A stretch of DNA of 64,000 bases from JAOZPE01 sp964601275 (GCA_964601275.1 CAZRMV010000005.1:1-64000); one strand, 5' to 3'. Shown: positions 16,649 through 26,182, counted from the stretch's first letter. Notes: a model not told the origin generated them from the letters alone. Numbers and translations: made by a program.

Positions 16649-18226
16649 ATGGTCATGATGTACCGCCTCCCACGAATCCACCTTCGGCCCTTTTCCATCC
16701 TGCTGGGCGGGCTGGCGATGTTGGCCGTGGCGGGCTGTTCCGGGGAAGATCGGGTGCTGAAGCAACTGGAGGCCCCGGGAGGCTTGATGTTGCTGGACGG
16801 CGGCCTCGATCCCGGCACCCCGGCCGCCCTCGAGCGGGCGCAGGGGTGGGCGCTGGCGCGCGAAGCCGAGACGGTGACCCTCCAGGTGGCCTTCGTGGAC
16901 ACGGTCACCGCCCGCCAGGCGGGTTTTTTGCCTTCGCGGGAACTGTTCTCCCCGGTTTCCCTGGAAGCGATGGGTCCGCCCGATCTCTCCGGGATCCAGC
17001 GATTCGAAGGCCGACTGCCGCCGCGTCCGGAAGGGCGGATCCTCTACTACTGGTTCGAGGCCCGCAGCGCCGATGACGAAGAGGCGCGGCTTCCCGCGGC
17101 CGCGCCGGAAGGGGCGATCCCGGTGGGAATCGTTCCCCTGGAGATCGCCACTCCCAGGCCCCCATGGAGTCAGCCCTACACGCCGATCGCGTGCTGGGCG
17201 TCCCCGGAGAAATGGAATCCCGACTTCTCCGGAGCCGGCCCCAACTTCGACGAGATCGTCGATCCCATCTGGAAGAGCCCCCAGGAGCAGAGCATCTTCG
17301 CCAGCACCATCGGGGTGCGCAGCGGGATCGGGGTGATCGTCGAAGGCGTTCCCTACTTCTACCCGCTGAACATCATGTTGTGGAACGAGGTGGCCAATGC
17401 CGTCCAGGACGGCATCCAGACGGTGATGAGCTACTGTCCCCTGACCGATTCGGCGCTCTTCTTCCAGCACCACAACAACGCCAAGACGCGCCTGTGGCAG
17501 ACCGCGGGCCTGTTCAACTCGAATCTGGTGGTGGGCGATCCCCGCCAGCAGGCCTCGGCGGTTCCCCAGCTGTTGGCCTTCGGGGTGACCGGTTCGCGGA
17601 CCCTGCAGTGCGTCGAGGTGCTGCCCAGTTTCCTGAGCGACTACGATTTCTGGCTCTCCCTGCATCCGGACACCCGGGTGCTCAACGGGGATCGATCGCT
17701 GACCGATTGGAACTGGCTCAACATGAACAATCCCTACCGCTTCTACTGGAGGGACCACGAGGATATCCGGGCTCCCCTGGCCCATGTGGACCAGGCGCAT
17801 CCCTTGGGCCTGCAGAACAAGGACAGCGTGGTGGGCGTCATCGGTGGCGCCGAGCCCACCGCATTCGCGGTGCATCGTCCGGTTCCCACCGGCGTTGTCG
17901 CCTGCAACGACGACGGGGGCGGCCGCCCCATGGTGCTGTTCTGGGTGCAGGGGCCCCACTTCGCCGCGGTCTTCGACCGGACCCTTCCCTCCACCGGCCA
18001 GGTCCTGGGCTTCCGCCGCGCGGCGGCCTCCTTCCGGGGAACGCCGCTCTTCGAGGACGATCAGGACGAACCCAGTCTCTGGACCGTCGAGGGTCTGGCC
18101 GTGGCCGGCCCGCTGGCCGGGGAGCAGTTGGCCTGGTTGCCGTCGACGCGGGTCTTCTGGTTCGCCTGGCACGCCACCTATCCGCAGTCCCGTCTCGTCG
18201 ATCCGCTCGCGAGCGCTGCGCCTTGA
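16649..18226 (+). CDS. DUF3179-domain lipoprotein
   Basis: The start at 16649 gives a 525-residue protein with a lipoprotein signal ending LAVAGC, so Cys28 or so is lipidated. The middle and C-terminal parts carry DUF3179 landmarks: YPLNIMLWNEVANAVQDG, VMSYCPLTDSALFF, TAGLFNSNLVVGD and the closing GPLAGEQLAWLPSTRVFWFAW followed by HATYP. The biochemical function of DUF3179 is not established as far as I know. A barrel protein follows immediately, which suggests an envelope role. In-frame reading upstream to 16523 lacks a signal and was dropped. Confidence 0.8.
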   Translation: MVMMYRLPRIHLRPFSILLGGLAMLAVAGCSGEDRVLKQLEAPGGLMLLDGGLDPGTPAALERAQGWALAREAETVTLQVAFVDTVTARQAGFLPSRELFSPVSLEAMGPPDLSGIQRFEGRLPPRPEGRILYYWFEARSADDEEARLPAAAPEGAIPVGIVPLEIATPRPPWSQPYTPIACWASPEKWNPDFSGAGPNFDEIVDPIWKSPQEQSIFASTIGVRSGIGVIVEGVPYFYPLNIMLWNEVANAVQDGIQTVMSYCPLTDSALFFQHHNNAKTRLWQTAGLFNSNLVVGDPRQQASAVPQLLAFGVTGSRTLQCVEVLPSFLSDYDFWLSLHPDTRVLNGDRSLTDWNWLNMNNPYRFYWRDHEDIRAPLAHVDQAHPLGLQNKDSVVGVIGGAEPTAFAVHRPVPTGVVACNDDGGGRPMVLFWVQGPHFAAVFDRTLPSTGQVLGFRRAAASFRGTPLFEDDQDEPSLWTVEGLAVAGPLAGEQLAWLPSTRVFWFAWHATYPQSRLVDPLASAAP

Positions 18227-18330
18227 GCCCTTTGCCCACCGGGAACATCCTCCGCGGGCAAAGCGCCCGCCCCCGCCGCGCGTTTGGTTTCGACCACGGA
18301 TCGTCCCGGCGGCGGTGGGTCCTCTCCAGG

Positions 18331-19197
18331 ATGGCGGCGATCGTCCTGGCGGCCGCAATCCTCTCTCCTCCTTCCGCCCGCGCCGGCGCCTGGACCCAGC
18401 CGAAGGGCGGGTTCTGGGTCAAGGGCGCCTTCCTCTACCAGTTCACCAAGGAGTTCTACGCCGCCGAGAGCGCGCGTCTGCCCGACGGAACCCCGGTCGA
18501 GGCGCAAGATGTGCGGCCCTACGACGATGCCGGCGCGGCATTGCAGAAGACCCTCTGGCTGGAAGCGGAATACGGGCTCACCCGCCGGCTGACCCTGGGA
18601 GTGCAGTTGCCCTACAACATCCTCCAGTTCGAGGACGACTTCCAGCTCACCCGGAGCTGGGGATTCGGGGACATCCGCTTCGTCGGACGCTTTGCCCTGC
18701 TCACCGGGGTCCAGCGCCTCACCGTCCGAGGAGGGTGGAAGCTGGGGGTCGGCAAGGCCGCGACCGATCCCTTCGATCTCCCCGTGAGCGAGGGACAGAC
18801 CGATCTCGAGCTGGGCCTGCAGTGGGGAATGGGGTTGGGCGGGCGGGAGATGAGCTGGCTCGGGGCGGAGGCGGGCTACCGCTGGAGGCAAGCGGACGAC
18901 CAGGGACGCGATCCCGGGGATGAGGCGTTCTGGAGGGCGGAGGCGGGTTGGCTGGGGGTAGCCGCCTGGCATCTCGGGCTGAAGGCGGCCTATTCGGGAC
19001 AAGTCGCCCGGACCACCTGGCGGGATGGCTTCCCCGAGCCGGGCCATCGCAGCTTCCATGCCCTGGAAGGAGCGCTCCTGTGGCGTTTCACCCCCGCCCT
19101 GACGCTCGAGCCGGCGGTCTCGTCCACCTTCGCCGGGGAGGCGTTTCCCAGCGGCGCGATGTATTCCCTCTCCCTGCACGCCAAGTTCGGGATCTGA
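18331..19197 (+). CDS. Outer-membrane beta-barrel-like protein
   Basis: This 288-residue protein has a signal peptide (AAIVLAAAILSPPSARAGA) and then alternating strand patterns such as LWLEAEYGLTRRLTLGVQLPYN and RLTVRGGWKLGVGKA, typical of transporter-like barrels annotated as OM channel or phenol-degradation MetA-like proteins. It ends with YSLSLHAKFGI, a strand with terminal aromatic/hydrophobic residues. The ATG at 18331 gives a signal without basic residues; a TTG at 18223, overlapping the previous stop, would add an Arg-rich N-region. Partner of the DUF3179 lipoprotein by position. Confidence 0.7.
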   Translation: MAAIVLAAAILSPPSARAGAWTQPKGGFWVKGAFLYQFTKEFYAAESARLPDGTPVEAQDVRPYDDAGAALQKTLWLEAEYGLTRRLTLGVQLPYNILQFEDDFQLTRSWGFGDIRFVGRFALLTGVQRLTVRGGWKLGVGKAATDPFDLPVSEGQTDLELGLQWGMGLGGREMSWLGAEAGYRWRQADDQGRDPGDEAFWRAEAGWLGVAAWHLGLKAAYSGQVARTTWRDGFPEPGHRSFHALEGALLWRFTPALTLEPAVSSTFAGEAFPSGAMYSLSLHAKFGI

Positions 19198-19202
19198 GGC
19201 CC

Positions 19203-19231
19203 TTTCCCCGCGCCGGCGAAGGGTGTAGCCT
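19203..19231 (+). promoter_or_regulatory. Promoter of the aminotransferase gene (leaderless)
   Basis: TTTCCC (19203-19208) and TAGCCT (19226-19231) are 17 bases apart. The -10 ends six bases before the ATG at 19238, so transcription should start on or next to the start codon. No Shine-Dalgarno sequence is present. Confidence 0.5.
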
Positions 19232-19237
19232 GCGGGC

Positions 19238-20419
19238 ATGTTCCCGCCTCCGATCGAATATCTGCGCTGGATCCGCTGCCCAAGGACCCACGAGGGGGTT
19301 CGGTACTCCTTCGTTCTGAGCGGTATGCCGCCTCCCGATCCTTCCTTTCTCGCTTCGATCCCGCCCGGGGCGTGGATCGAGGGAGTGGGCGTCGATCATC
19401 CCGCCCTGGCCCACCGGCTGGCGGAAAGCTGGGGCGTCTCTCCGCGCCAGGTGCTGCTCCAGCCCGGGAGCCATTGGAACCTGCTGTTGGCGACCGCGGC
19501 CCGCCTGGCCCACCGGCCCGGGCCGGTGGTGGTGGAGCAGCCCGCCTACGAGCCCCTGCGGCGGATTCCGGTCGCACTGGGGGCGGAGGTCCTGCGCCTG
19601 CCCCGCCGGCGTTCCCGGGGGCGGGGCATCGATCCGCGCGACCTCGACCGGCTGGCGTCCCACGATCCCAGCCTCCTGCTGCTGAGCCAACCCCACAATC
19701 CGAGCATGGCGGTCCTCGACGCATCGGATCGACAGCGTCTGGCCGCGTGGTCGCGGGAGACCGGCTGCGCGATCCTGAGTGACGAGGTCTACCTGGAATT
19801 CCTCGAGGACTTCCCTGCGCACAGCCTGCACTCGGTCCTGCCCGAGGCGGCAATCATCCGCTCCTTTACCAAGGTGATGGGCCTGGGCTCGATCCGGACC
19901 AGCGCCCTGGTGGCGCCAATGCCCTGGATCGCCGCCGCGGCGGCTCTGAGCGACTACGGTCCGGTCTTCCTGCCCATGCCCAGCCAGGCCGTCGCCGCCG
20001 CGGCTTGGCGGCAGCGGGAGCGCCTGTGGCAACGCGCCCGCCGGCTGAGCGCCGCCCGCCGGGAGACGGTGGCTCGGTGGGCCCGCCGGGTGGAGGGCCT
20101 GCTCGATCTGGAGCTCGGCGAGGCGGGCATCATCGGCTTCGCCCACCTGCATGAGGAGGCCGCCCGGAAGGCGGCGGCCACCGCCCGGCGGCGAGGGGTC
20201 GAGACTCCCTTCGGTTTCTCCCTCGACGGCGCGCCGGACGCGTCCATCTGGTGGATCGAGGACCTGCGTCGTCGCGAGGGGGTCTTGGTGACCCCGGGCG
20301 GTTTCTTCGAGGAACCCAGAGGCTTCCGGCTGGGGTTCGGAGTCGAGGCGGAGATCCTCGAAGAGGGCCTGGACCGGCTCGCCGGCTATCTGGAGCAGGC
20401 GGTCGGGCAAGGAGCCTGA
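19238..20419 (+). CDS. PLP-dependent aminotransferase, class I/II fold
   Basis: The 393-residue product has the fold-type I pattern: substrate-binding QPHNPS near residue 150, the PLP-contacting SDEVYLEF near 180, and the Schiff-base lysine in RSFTKVMGLGSIRTSAL. It resembles aspartate/histidinol-phosphate-type aminotransferases, but the substrate cannot be assigned. It is monocistronic by layout, between the barrel gene and fabH, with a putative leaderless promoter. The protein is Arg/Ala-rich but otherwise complete. Confidence 0.85.
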   Translation: MFPPPIEYLRWIRCPRTHEGVRYSFVLSGMPPPDPSFLASIPPGAWIEGVGVDHPALAHRLAESWGVSPRQVLLQPGSHWNLLLATAARLAHRPGPVVVEQPAYEPLRRIPVALGAEVLRLPRRRSRGRGIDPRDLDRLASHDPSLLLLSQPHNPSMAVLDASDRQRLAAWSRETGCAILSDEVYLEFLEDFPAHSLHSVLPEAAIIRSFTKVMGLGSIRTSALVAPMPWIAAAAALSDYGPVFLPMPSQAVAAAAWRQRERLWQRARRLSAARRETVARWARRVEGLLDLELGEAGIIGFAHLHEEAARKAAATARRRGVETPFGFSLDGAPDASIWWIEDLRRREGVLVTPGGFFEEPRGFRLGFGVEAEILEEGLDRLAGYLEQAVGQGA

Positions 20420-20426
20420 GCCGGGC

Positions 20427-20455
20427 TTGCACCGCCGCAGGCCGTGGCCTAGTCT
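20427..20455 (+). promoter_or_regulatory. Sigma70-type promoter upstream of fabH
   Basis: TTGCAC (20427-20432), a 17-base spacer and TAGTCT (20450-20455) lie 37 bases before the fabH start. This probably drives fabH and the coupled ABC cluster downstream. Confidence 0.6.
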
Positions 20456-20492
20456 GACGGTTCGTACGCAAATCATCCATCGGGGGACGGCT

Positions 20493-21521
20493 ATGAGGCA
20501 GCAGGCGGAGATGAAGGTCGGGATCACCGGAGTGGGTATGTACGTGCCCGAGAAGATCCTCACCAACCAGGACTTCGAGAAGATCGTCGACACCAGCGAC
20601 CAGTGGATCGTCGAGCGGACGGGCATCCGGGAGCGGCATGTCGTCGAGCCCGGGACCCCGGCCAGCGCGGTGGGAATCCCCGCCGCCCGCCAGGCGCTGG
20701 AGATGGCCAAGGTCGATCCCATGGAGGTCGGGGTCATCATCGTGCCGACGGTCACCCCGGACATGCTCTTCCCCTCGACCGCCTGCATCATCCAGGAGGC
20801 AATCGGTGCGAAGAACGCGTGGGCCTTCGACCTGCTGGGCGCGTGCAGCGGTTTCACCTACTCCCTGGGCCTGGCCGACAGCCTGGTCCGGTCGGGAGCG
20901 CACGATACGGTGCTGGTGATCGGCGCGGAGATCATGACCTCCATCGCCGACTATACCGACCGGAACACCTGCATCCTCTTCGGCGACATGGGCGCGGCGG
21001 TGGTGGTGCAGCGCCTGCGGGACGATCTCGAGGGATTCCTCGCCTGGGAGAACGGCGCGGACGGTTCGGGCGCGAAATACCTGTACATGAAGGCCGGAGG
21101 CAGCCTTCATCCGGCCAGCCACGAGACCGTCGACGCCAAGATGCACTACCTGTGGCAGGACGGCAAAGCGGTCTACAAGGTGGCGGTCGAGGGCATGACG
21201 AACATTTCCCAGCGGGTCCTGGAGAAGGCCGGGTTGACGGGGGAGGACATCGATCTGTTCATTCCCCACCAGGCGAACCTTCGCATCATGGAACACACCC
21301 GGCGCAAGCTGAAGATCCCCGCCGAGAGGATGATGGTCACCATCGACCGCTACGGAAACACCACTTCGGCCACGATTCCCGGGGCGCTCCGGATCGCCTA
21401 CGACGAGGGCAAGCTGCATCCGGGCGACACGCTTCTGTTCTCCACCTTCGGGGCGGGCTTCACCTGGGGTGGGGTGGTGGTCCGGTGGACGCCCGCGGGA
21501 GGGTACAAGACCCCAGCATGA
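20493..21521 (+). CDS. fabH: 3-oxoacyl-ACP synthase III (KASIII)
   Basis: FabH-type enzymes condense acetyl-CoA (or other acyl-CoA) with malonyl-ACP. The 342-residue product has the catalytic triad: Cys118 in LGACSGF, His in FIPHQANLRI and Asn in DRYGNTTSATIPG. The start at 20493 has GGGGGA upstream; ATG at 20511 (MKVGITGVG) is an alternative. The 3' end overlaps an ABC ATPase by ATGA. This coupling to a Gld-type cluster is not a typical fatty-acid operon, so the enzyme may serve a specialised acyl product. Confidence 0.9.
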   Translation: MRQQAEMKVGITGVGMYVPEKILTNQDFEKIVDTSDQWIVERTGIRERHVVEPGTPASAVGIPAARQALEMAKVDPMEVGVIIVPTVTPDMLFPSTACIIQEAIGAKNAWAFDLLGACSGFTYSLGLADSLVRSGAHDTVLVIGAEIMTSIADYTDRNTCILFGDMGAAVVVQRLRDDLEGFLAWENGADGSGAKYLYMKAGGSLHPASHETVDAKMHYLWQDGKAVYKVAVEGMTNISQRVLEKAGLTGEDIDLFIPHQANLRIMEHTRRKLKIPAERMMVTIDRYGNTTSATIPGALRIAYDEGKLHPGDTLLFSTFGAGFTWGGVVVRWTPAGGYKTPA

Positions 21522-22468
21522 TCGAGGTCCAGGATCTCACCCATCGCTACGGATCTCTCACCGCGGTGGAAGACCTCGGTTTCCGTGTGGAACAGGGTGA
21601 GGTGTTGGGTCTGCTCGGGCCCAACGGGGCGGGCAAGAGCACCACGCTGCGGGCGATCGTCGGACTGTTGAGGCCCACCACCGGCCGGGTGCTGGTGGAA
21701 GGGATCGATCTGGCCGATGACCCGGTCGAGGCCAAGCGCCGTCTGGGTTTCCTCCCCGAGGCGGTGCAGCTCTACCGCGAATTGCGGGTCGAGGAGATGC
21801 TACGGGCCTTCGCCCGGATGAAAGGCGTGCCCGCGGCCGCCCTGGACCGGGAGGTCGATCGGGTGGTCGAGCTCGCTTCGCTGCAGGAGGTGCGGCGGCG
21901 TCTCATCGGCTACTGCTCGCGAGGTTATCGCCAGCGTATCGGTCTCGCCCAGGCGCTCTTGGGCGATCCCGGGGTGCTGGTGCTCGACGAGCCCACGGTG
22001 GGGCTGGATCCCGCCCAGGTCGTGGAGATCCGCCATCGCATCGCCGAGCTTTCGCGGGACAAGGCGGTCATCCTGTCCACCCACATCCTCTCGGAGGCGC
22101 AGGCGCTCTGTAGCCGGGTGCTCATCCTGAGCCGGGGGCGAGCGATTGCCGAGGACCGGCCGGAGACGCTGGAGCGGAAGTTGCGGGGCGGCGCACTGGT
22201 GAAGGTGGTGGTCCGCGGTGGTCCCGCCGATCTCGTTCGGCGCCTGGAGGAGCTCGCGTTCGTCCGGGCGGTCGAGGCCGGGGAAGTCGCGGGCGATCAC
22301 CCAGCGGGACGGGTCCTCCACGTCGAGCTGGACGGCCCGGAGTCCACCGCCGCGCTGAGTGCGGCGATCACCGGAATGGGAGCCGGCCTCCTCGAACTCT
22401 CACCCCAACGTCTGGGACTGGAAGAAGTCTTCCTGCGCCTGGTGCGCGAGGAGAAGGACCCGCGATGA
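21518..22468 (+). CDS. ABC transporter ATP-binding protein, GldA/NatA type
   Basis: The 316-residue ATPase has Walker A GPNGAGKST (around residue 35), a degenerate signature YCSRGYRQRIGLAQALL, Walker B VLVLDEPTVGLD and a switch His in STHILSE. The C-terminal ~90 residues are a DUF4162-like tail ending LGLEEVFLRLVRE. Its ATG overlaps the fabH stop and its stop overlaps the permease start, so all are co-translated. With the next three genes it forms a GldA-GldF-GldG-like set. Confidence 0.92.
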   Translation: MIEVQDLTHRYGSLTAVEDLGFRVEQGEVLGLLGPNGAGKSTTLRAIVGLLRPTTGRVLVEGIDLADDPVEAKRRLGFLPEAVQLYRELRVEEMLRAFARMKGVPAAALDREVDRVVELASLQEVRRRLIGYCSRGYRQRIGLAQALLGDPGVLVLDEPTVGLDPAQVVEIRHRIAELSRDKAVILSTHILSEAQALCSRVLILSRGRAIAEDRPETLERKLRGGALVKVVVRGGPADLVRRLEELAFVRAVEAGEVAGDHPAGRVLHVELDGPESTAALSAAITGMGAGLLELSPQRLGLEEVFLRLVREEKDPR

Positions 22469-23241
22469 GCAGGATCGCGGCACTGGCCCGCCTGGAACTG
22501 AGGCGGAGTTTCCGCACCCCGGTCGCGTTTGCCGTGATGGGATTGTTCCTGCTCGTCCACGGGATCTACTTCGTCTCGCTCATGGAGAACTATGCCAGCT
22601 CGAGCATGACCGCGATCAGCTCGGGGCAGACTCCCGACCGTCTCAATCTCATCGACCTCGTGCTGCAGCCCTTGGCTTCGGCCGATACCTTCCTGCTGCT
22701 CCTTTTGCTTCCCGGCATCAGCATGCGCCTCTTGTCCGAAGAGTGGCGCAGCGGCACCAGCGAGCTGCTGCTCAGTCTGCCCTTGAGCGAAGCCGAGATC
22801 ATCTGGGGGAAGTTCCTGGGGGCGGCCGGGTTCTTCGGGGTGCTGTTGCTGTTGGGATTGAGCGCTCCGGTGGCCGCCTCGTTCTACGGAACGGTGGAGT
22901 GGCCGACGGTGGCGGCGCAGAATCTCGGGCTTCTCCTCTTCGGCCTGTCCGGCCTGGCGATCGGGGTGCTCTATTCCTCGATCACCGGCAGCCAGATCCT
23001 GGCCTACACCCTGACCGTGGTGACGCTCTTCGGCTCGTGGTTCCTCGGCTGGTGGGGTCGTTCCCTCCAGGGGCAGATGGCCGCGGTGGTGAACTGGCTT
23101 TCGATGGCCACGCACTTCAATCCCAGCAGTCTTGGCATCGTGCGTCTGAGCGACCTGTTGTTCTTCACCGGGCTGATCCTGGGCTGTCTGCACCTGGCGG
23201 CCGGGGTGCTTCTGTCCCGGCGGTGGAGGAGAGCGCGATGA
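22465..23241 (+). CDS. ABC-2 permease, GldF type
   Basis: The 258-residue protein has six hydrophobic segments and an N-terminal ARLELRRSFRTPVAF typical of ABC-2 permeases. LLLPGISMRLLSEEWRSGTSELLLSLPLS is the conserved region after TM2 in GldF/NosY-like proteins. Overlaps of four bases on both sides tie it to the ATPase and the GldG-like gene. GldF is known from gliding Bacteroidota, but such permeases also occur in non-gliding bacteria. Confidence 0.88.
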   Translation: MSRIAALARLELRRSFRTPVAFAVMGLFLLVHGIYFVSLMENYASSSMTAISSGQTPDRLNLIDLVLQPLASADTFLLLLLLPGISMRLLSEEWRSGTSELLLSLPLSEAEIIWGKFLGAAGFFGVLLLLGLSAPVAASFYGTVEWPTVAAQNLGLLLFGLSGLAIGVLYSSITGSQILAYTLTVVTLFGSWFLGWWGRSLQGQMAAVVNWLSMATHFNPSSLGIVRLSDLLFFTGLILGCLHLAAGVLLSRRWRRAR

Positions 23242-24794
23242 ACGCCTCGGACGATCGCCGATCATCACCGTCCCCCGGGGCCGGCCGGCCGCACGCGACG
23301 CGTTCGTCCTCGCCGCGCGCGGCCTCTTGGTTGCTGCAGACGGGATTGTGGCTGCTGGTGTTCTTGGCCGCTGGGGTCTTGACCACCCGGCACGATCTCC
23401 GCGCCGATCTCTCCCTGGGGCAGCGCCGCAGCCTGGCGCCGGAAACCCTGCGCCTGCTGGAGAAACTCGATCGGCCGGTGAAGGCCCTCGCCTTCTACGC
23501 CGAGGCGCCCGAGGAGCGTCGCCTCGCCCGCCGTCTGCTCGAGCGCTATCGCCGTCACAGCCGCTTCTTCAGCTATGAATTCGTCGATCTCGACCGCCAT
23601 CCGGAACTTGCCGACCAGTACCAGGTCAGTCTCAACCGGACGGTGGTGTTGGTGAGCGGAGATCTGCAATTGCGCCTGCACGAACCCAGGGAAGCCGAAC
23701 TCAGCGGAGCTCTCCTGCGGATCCTCGATCCCCGCGCGCCTGAGCTGCGCTTCGTCACCGGGCATGGCGAGGCCTCCATCGAGGACGACAGCGGGAAGGG
23801 GTTGAAGAACCTGGCCGAGACCCTGCGCCACCAGAACTACCGGGTGGAGACACTCGACCTTCCCGCGGCCGGTTCCATCCCCGCGGGAACCGATGTGGTC
23901 GTTCTCGCCGCGCCGGCCGGTCCCATGGCGCCGCGGGAACTCGACCTGCTCACCGACTACCTGATGAACGGCGGCCGTTTGATGGCGATGCTGGAGGTGG
24001 GCGGGTCCGCAGCGGCCGATTCCCTGGTCTCGGTCTTCGGGGTGAACGCGGCCCGGGCCTTCGTGATCGATCCCTCGCCACAGCAGAAGAATGTCACCAA
24101 GGGCGCCAGCAACCGCATCGCCATGGCCCGCGGGGCCAATCCAGACCATCCGGCGACCCACAGCTTCACCTATGTCACCGTGTATCCCATCGCCCGACCG
24201 CTCTTCTCGGTGCAACCGCCACCGCCGGGAGTGAAGGTCAGCTACCTGGTGCGCACCGGCGATGAGGCCTGGGGTGAGACCCGGCTGAATCAACTGGGAG
24301 ATCCGTCGGCCCGCTTCGACCCCGAGGTCGATCTCAAGGGGCCGCTCACTTTGGCTTACGCGGTCGATGCCGACCTGAGGATCTTCCGGCCGGACTGGAA
24401 GGAACATCCGGGTGGGATCGACGAGTCGTTCCGGGAGATGCGCGTCGGCACGGGAACCGCTCAAGGGGCGCTCGATACCCTCCAGGCGGCCGGAGACAGC
24501 CTGACCGCCCGCCATCGCATCCACGCCCGGCTGGTGGTCACCGGCGATGTCGACTTCGTGGACAACGCCAACATCGGCGCGTGGGGAAACGGCGATCTCT
24601 TCCTCGACCTCCTCTCGTGGCTGACCGAGGCCGACGACCGCCTGGCCCTGGCGCGGGGACCCCGTCTCTATGAACCCATCATGCTGACCGTGCGGCAGGT
24701 CTTCTGGATGCGGATCGTGGGCATGGTGGTGCTTCCCCTCGTCTTCTTCGGGCTCGCCATCACCGTCGCCTGGCGCAGGAGAAGCTGGATTTGA
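23238..24794 (+). CDS. GldG-like ABC auxiliary membrane protein
   Basis: This 518-residue protein has one N-terminal helix (WLLQTGLWLLVFLAAGVLTT), a large extracytoplasmic region with TVVLVSGDLQLRLHEPREAE, FVTGHGEASIED and DLLTDYLMNGGRLMAMLE, and a C-terminal helix (IVGMVVLPLVFFGLAITVAW). This is the ABC_transp_aux / GldG pattern. It starts at an ATGA overlap with the permease. The substrate of GldFG-type exporters is not known with certainty. Confidence 0.87.
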   Translation: MNASDDRRSSPSPGAGRPHATRSSSPRAASWLLQTGLWLLVFLAAGVLTTRHDLRADLSLGQRRSLAPETLRLLEKLDRPVKALAFYAEAPEERRLARRLLERYRRHSRFFSYEFVDLDRHPELADQYQVSLNRTVVLVSGDLQLRLHEPREAELSGALLRILDPRAPELRFVTGHGEASIEDDSGKGLKNLAETLRHQNYRVETLDLPAAGSIPAGTDVVVLAAPAGPMAPRELDLLTDYLMNGGRLMAMLEVGGSAAADSLVSVFGVNAARAFVIDPSPQQKNVTKGASNRIAMARGANPDHPATHSFTYVTVYPIARPLFSVQPPPPGVKVSYLVRTGDEAWGETRLNQLGDPSARFDPEVDLKGPLTLAYAVDADLRIFRPDWKEHPGGIDESFREMRVGTGTAQGALDTLQAAGDSLTARHRIHARLVVTGDVDFVDNANIGAWGNGDLFLDLLSWLTEADDRLALARGPRLYEPIMLTVRQVFWMRIVGMVVLPLVFFGLAITVAWRRRSWI

Positions 24795-26182
24795 ACCGCC
24801 GATTGCTGGTTCCGCTGCTGATCCTTTCGGCCCTGGCGGCGATCCTGTTCCTGTGGGACCTGCCGGCGGAGCGCCGCCAGGCGGAGCAACTGCAGCAGGA
24901 CCTCTCCCTGAGCCGTCTCGACCCGGCCCTGGTGGACACCCTGAGGATCGAGCGGGGCGACGCGGCATTCACCGTTGCGCGCCAGGGAGGCGGCTGGAGA
25001 CTCCTCTCGCCGGTCGAGGAGACCGCCGACGCCTCGGCGGTGCGGGGCATGGTGTCCGCGTTCTGCCGGGCCCGAAGCCTGAAGCTCATCGACGCGACGG
25101 CCGATACCACTGCCCTGGAAGCCTATGGCCTGGGCGGTCTACGCCCGGCGGTCCGCCGGGTGGTGTTGGTCTCGTCGGGCCGTCCTCCCCTGATCTACGA
25201 GTTCGGCCGCTCCAATCCTTCCGGGCGCGGGCATTACCTGCGAGTGGTCGGGACCACCCGGATCCATCTGGTGGACAATCAACTCTTCGAACTGAGCCGC
25301 ACCTCCTACCAGGCCCTGCGGGTCTACGACCTCTTCCCGCTGCAGCCCGAGGAGATCGACCGTCTCGCCGTCGATCGCCAGAAGGTGCACTACCGGGCGC
25401 GGAAGAACGAGCGCGGACTGTGGTTCACCGTCGAGGATCGTCCCCGGCAGTTGAAACGCCGCATGCTGCACACCCTGGCCTACGATCTCTGCGAAGCCCG
25501 GATCCAGGAATTCGTGCAGGACCAGGTCGACGAGAAGACCTTCGCCGCCTATGGATTGCAGCCGCCCTTCATCGACCTGCGGTTTCGGGCCGGGGGAAGG
25601 GAGTACCGCTTGCGGGTGGGAAACACCACCGGCGAGGGTCTCAGCTATGCCCGCCGCGGGGACGAGGCGAGCCTGTTGACGATCAACTCCCAGTTGCTCG
25701 AGAGCACCGCACCCAGCCTGGAGGAGTTGCTCGAGACCAACCCGGTTCCCGACAACTACACCCTGCTCGACAGCGTCCAGGTGGTCTGGCATACCGGGCA
25801 GAGCGTCACCGCGTTCCCGGTGGGGGGAGACCATCGACGATGGGACCTGCGCTGGCCGGCGGCCGCACCCCGCACATCGCCCGATGCTTTCCTGGTGGCG
25901 GCCCGCAACCTCTACTACGGTCTCGAGGAACTCAGCTCCGATGAGACGGTGTTGTTGCCGGACGAGGCCCGGGTCCGGGAGTACCTGGTGACGGACAAGG
26001 TGCGTTGCGAGTTGTACTGGCCCGACCGGACGGTGCGCTACGAGATCGGCTGGAGACCGGGAGAGGACGCCCACTGGTTGCACGTCCTCGGCGAAAAGAA
26101 GGTCTACCGCATCCCACGCGATCTCTTCTTCCGGTTGCGCGGGGTCCTTCTGACCGCGGGTGTCATCGACCCGCATTCCTGA
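24791..26182 (+). CDS. DUF4340-domain membrane-anchored protein
   Basis: A TTG start overlaps the GldG stop (TTGA). The 463-residue protein has an N-terminal anchor (RRLLVPLLILSALAAILFLW) and repeated modules with ARQGGGWRLLSP, ALEAYGLGGLRPA and KTFAAYGLQPP, the pattern of DUF4340 proteins that accompany GldFG-like transporters. It is the last gene of the coupled set. No catalytic residues are evident; a structural role in the exporter is inference. Confidence 0.85.
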   Translation: MNRRLLVPLLILSALAAILFLWDLPAERRQAEQLQQDLSLSRLDPALVDTLRIERGDAAFTVARQGGGWRLLSPVEETADASAVRGMVSAFCRARSLKLIDATADTTALEAYGLGGLRPAVRRVVLVSSGRPPLIYEFGRSNPSGRGHYLRVVGTTRIHLVDNQLFELSRTSYQALRVYDLFPLQPEEIDRLAVDRQKVHYRARKNERGLWFTVEDRPRQLKRRMLHTLAYDLCEARIQEFVQDQVDEKTFAAYGLQPPFIDLRFRAGGREYRLRVGNTTGEGLSYARRGDEASLLTINSQLLESTAPSLEELLETNPVPDNYTLLDSVQVVWHTGQSVTAFPVGGDHRRWDLRWPAAAPRTSPDAFLVAARNLYYGLEELSSDETVLLPDEARVREYLVTDKVRCELYWPDRTVRYEIGWRPGEDAHWLHVLGEKKVYRIPRDLFFRLRGVLLTAGVIDPHS

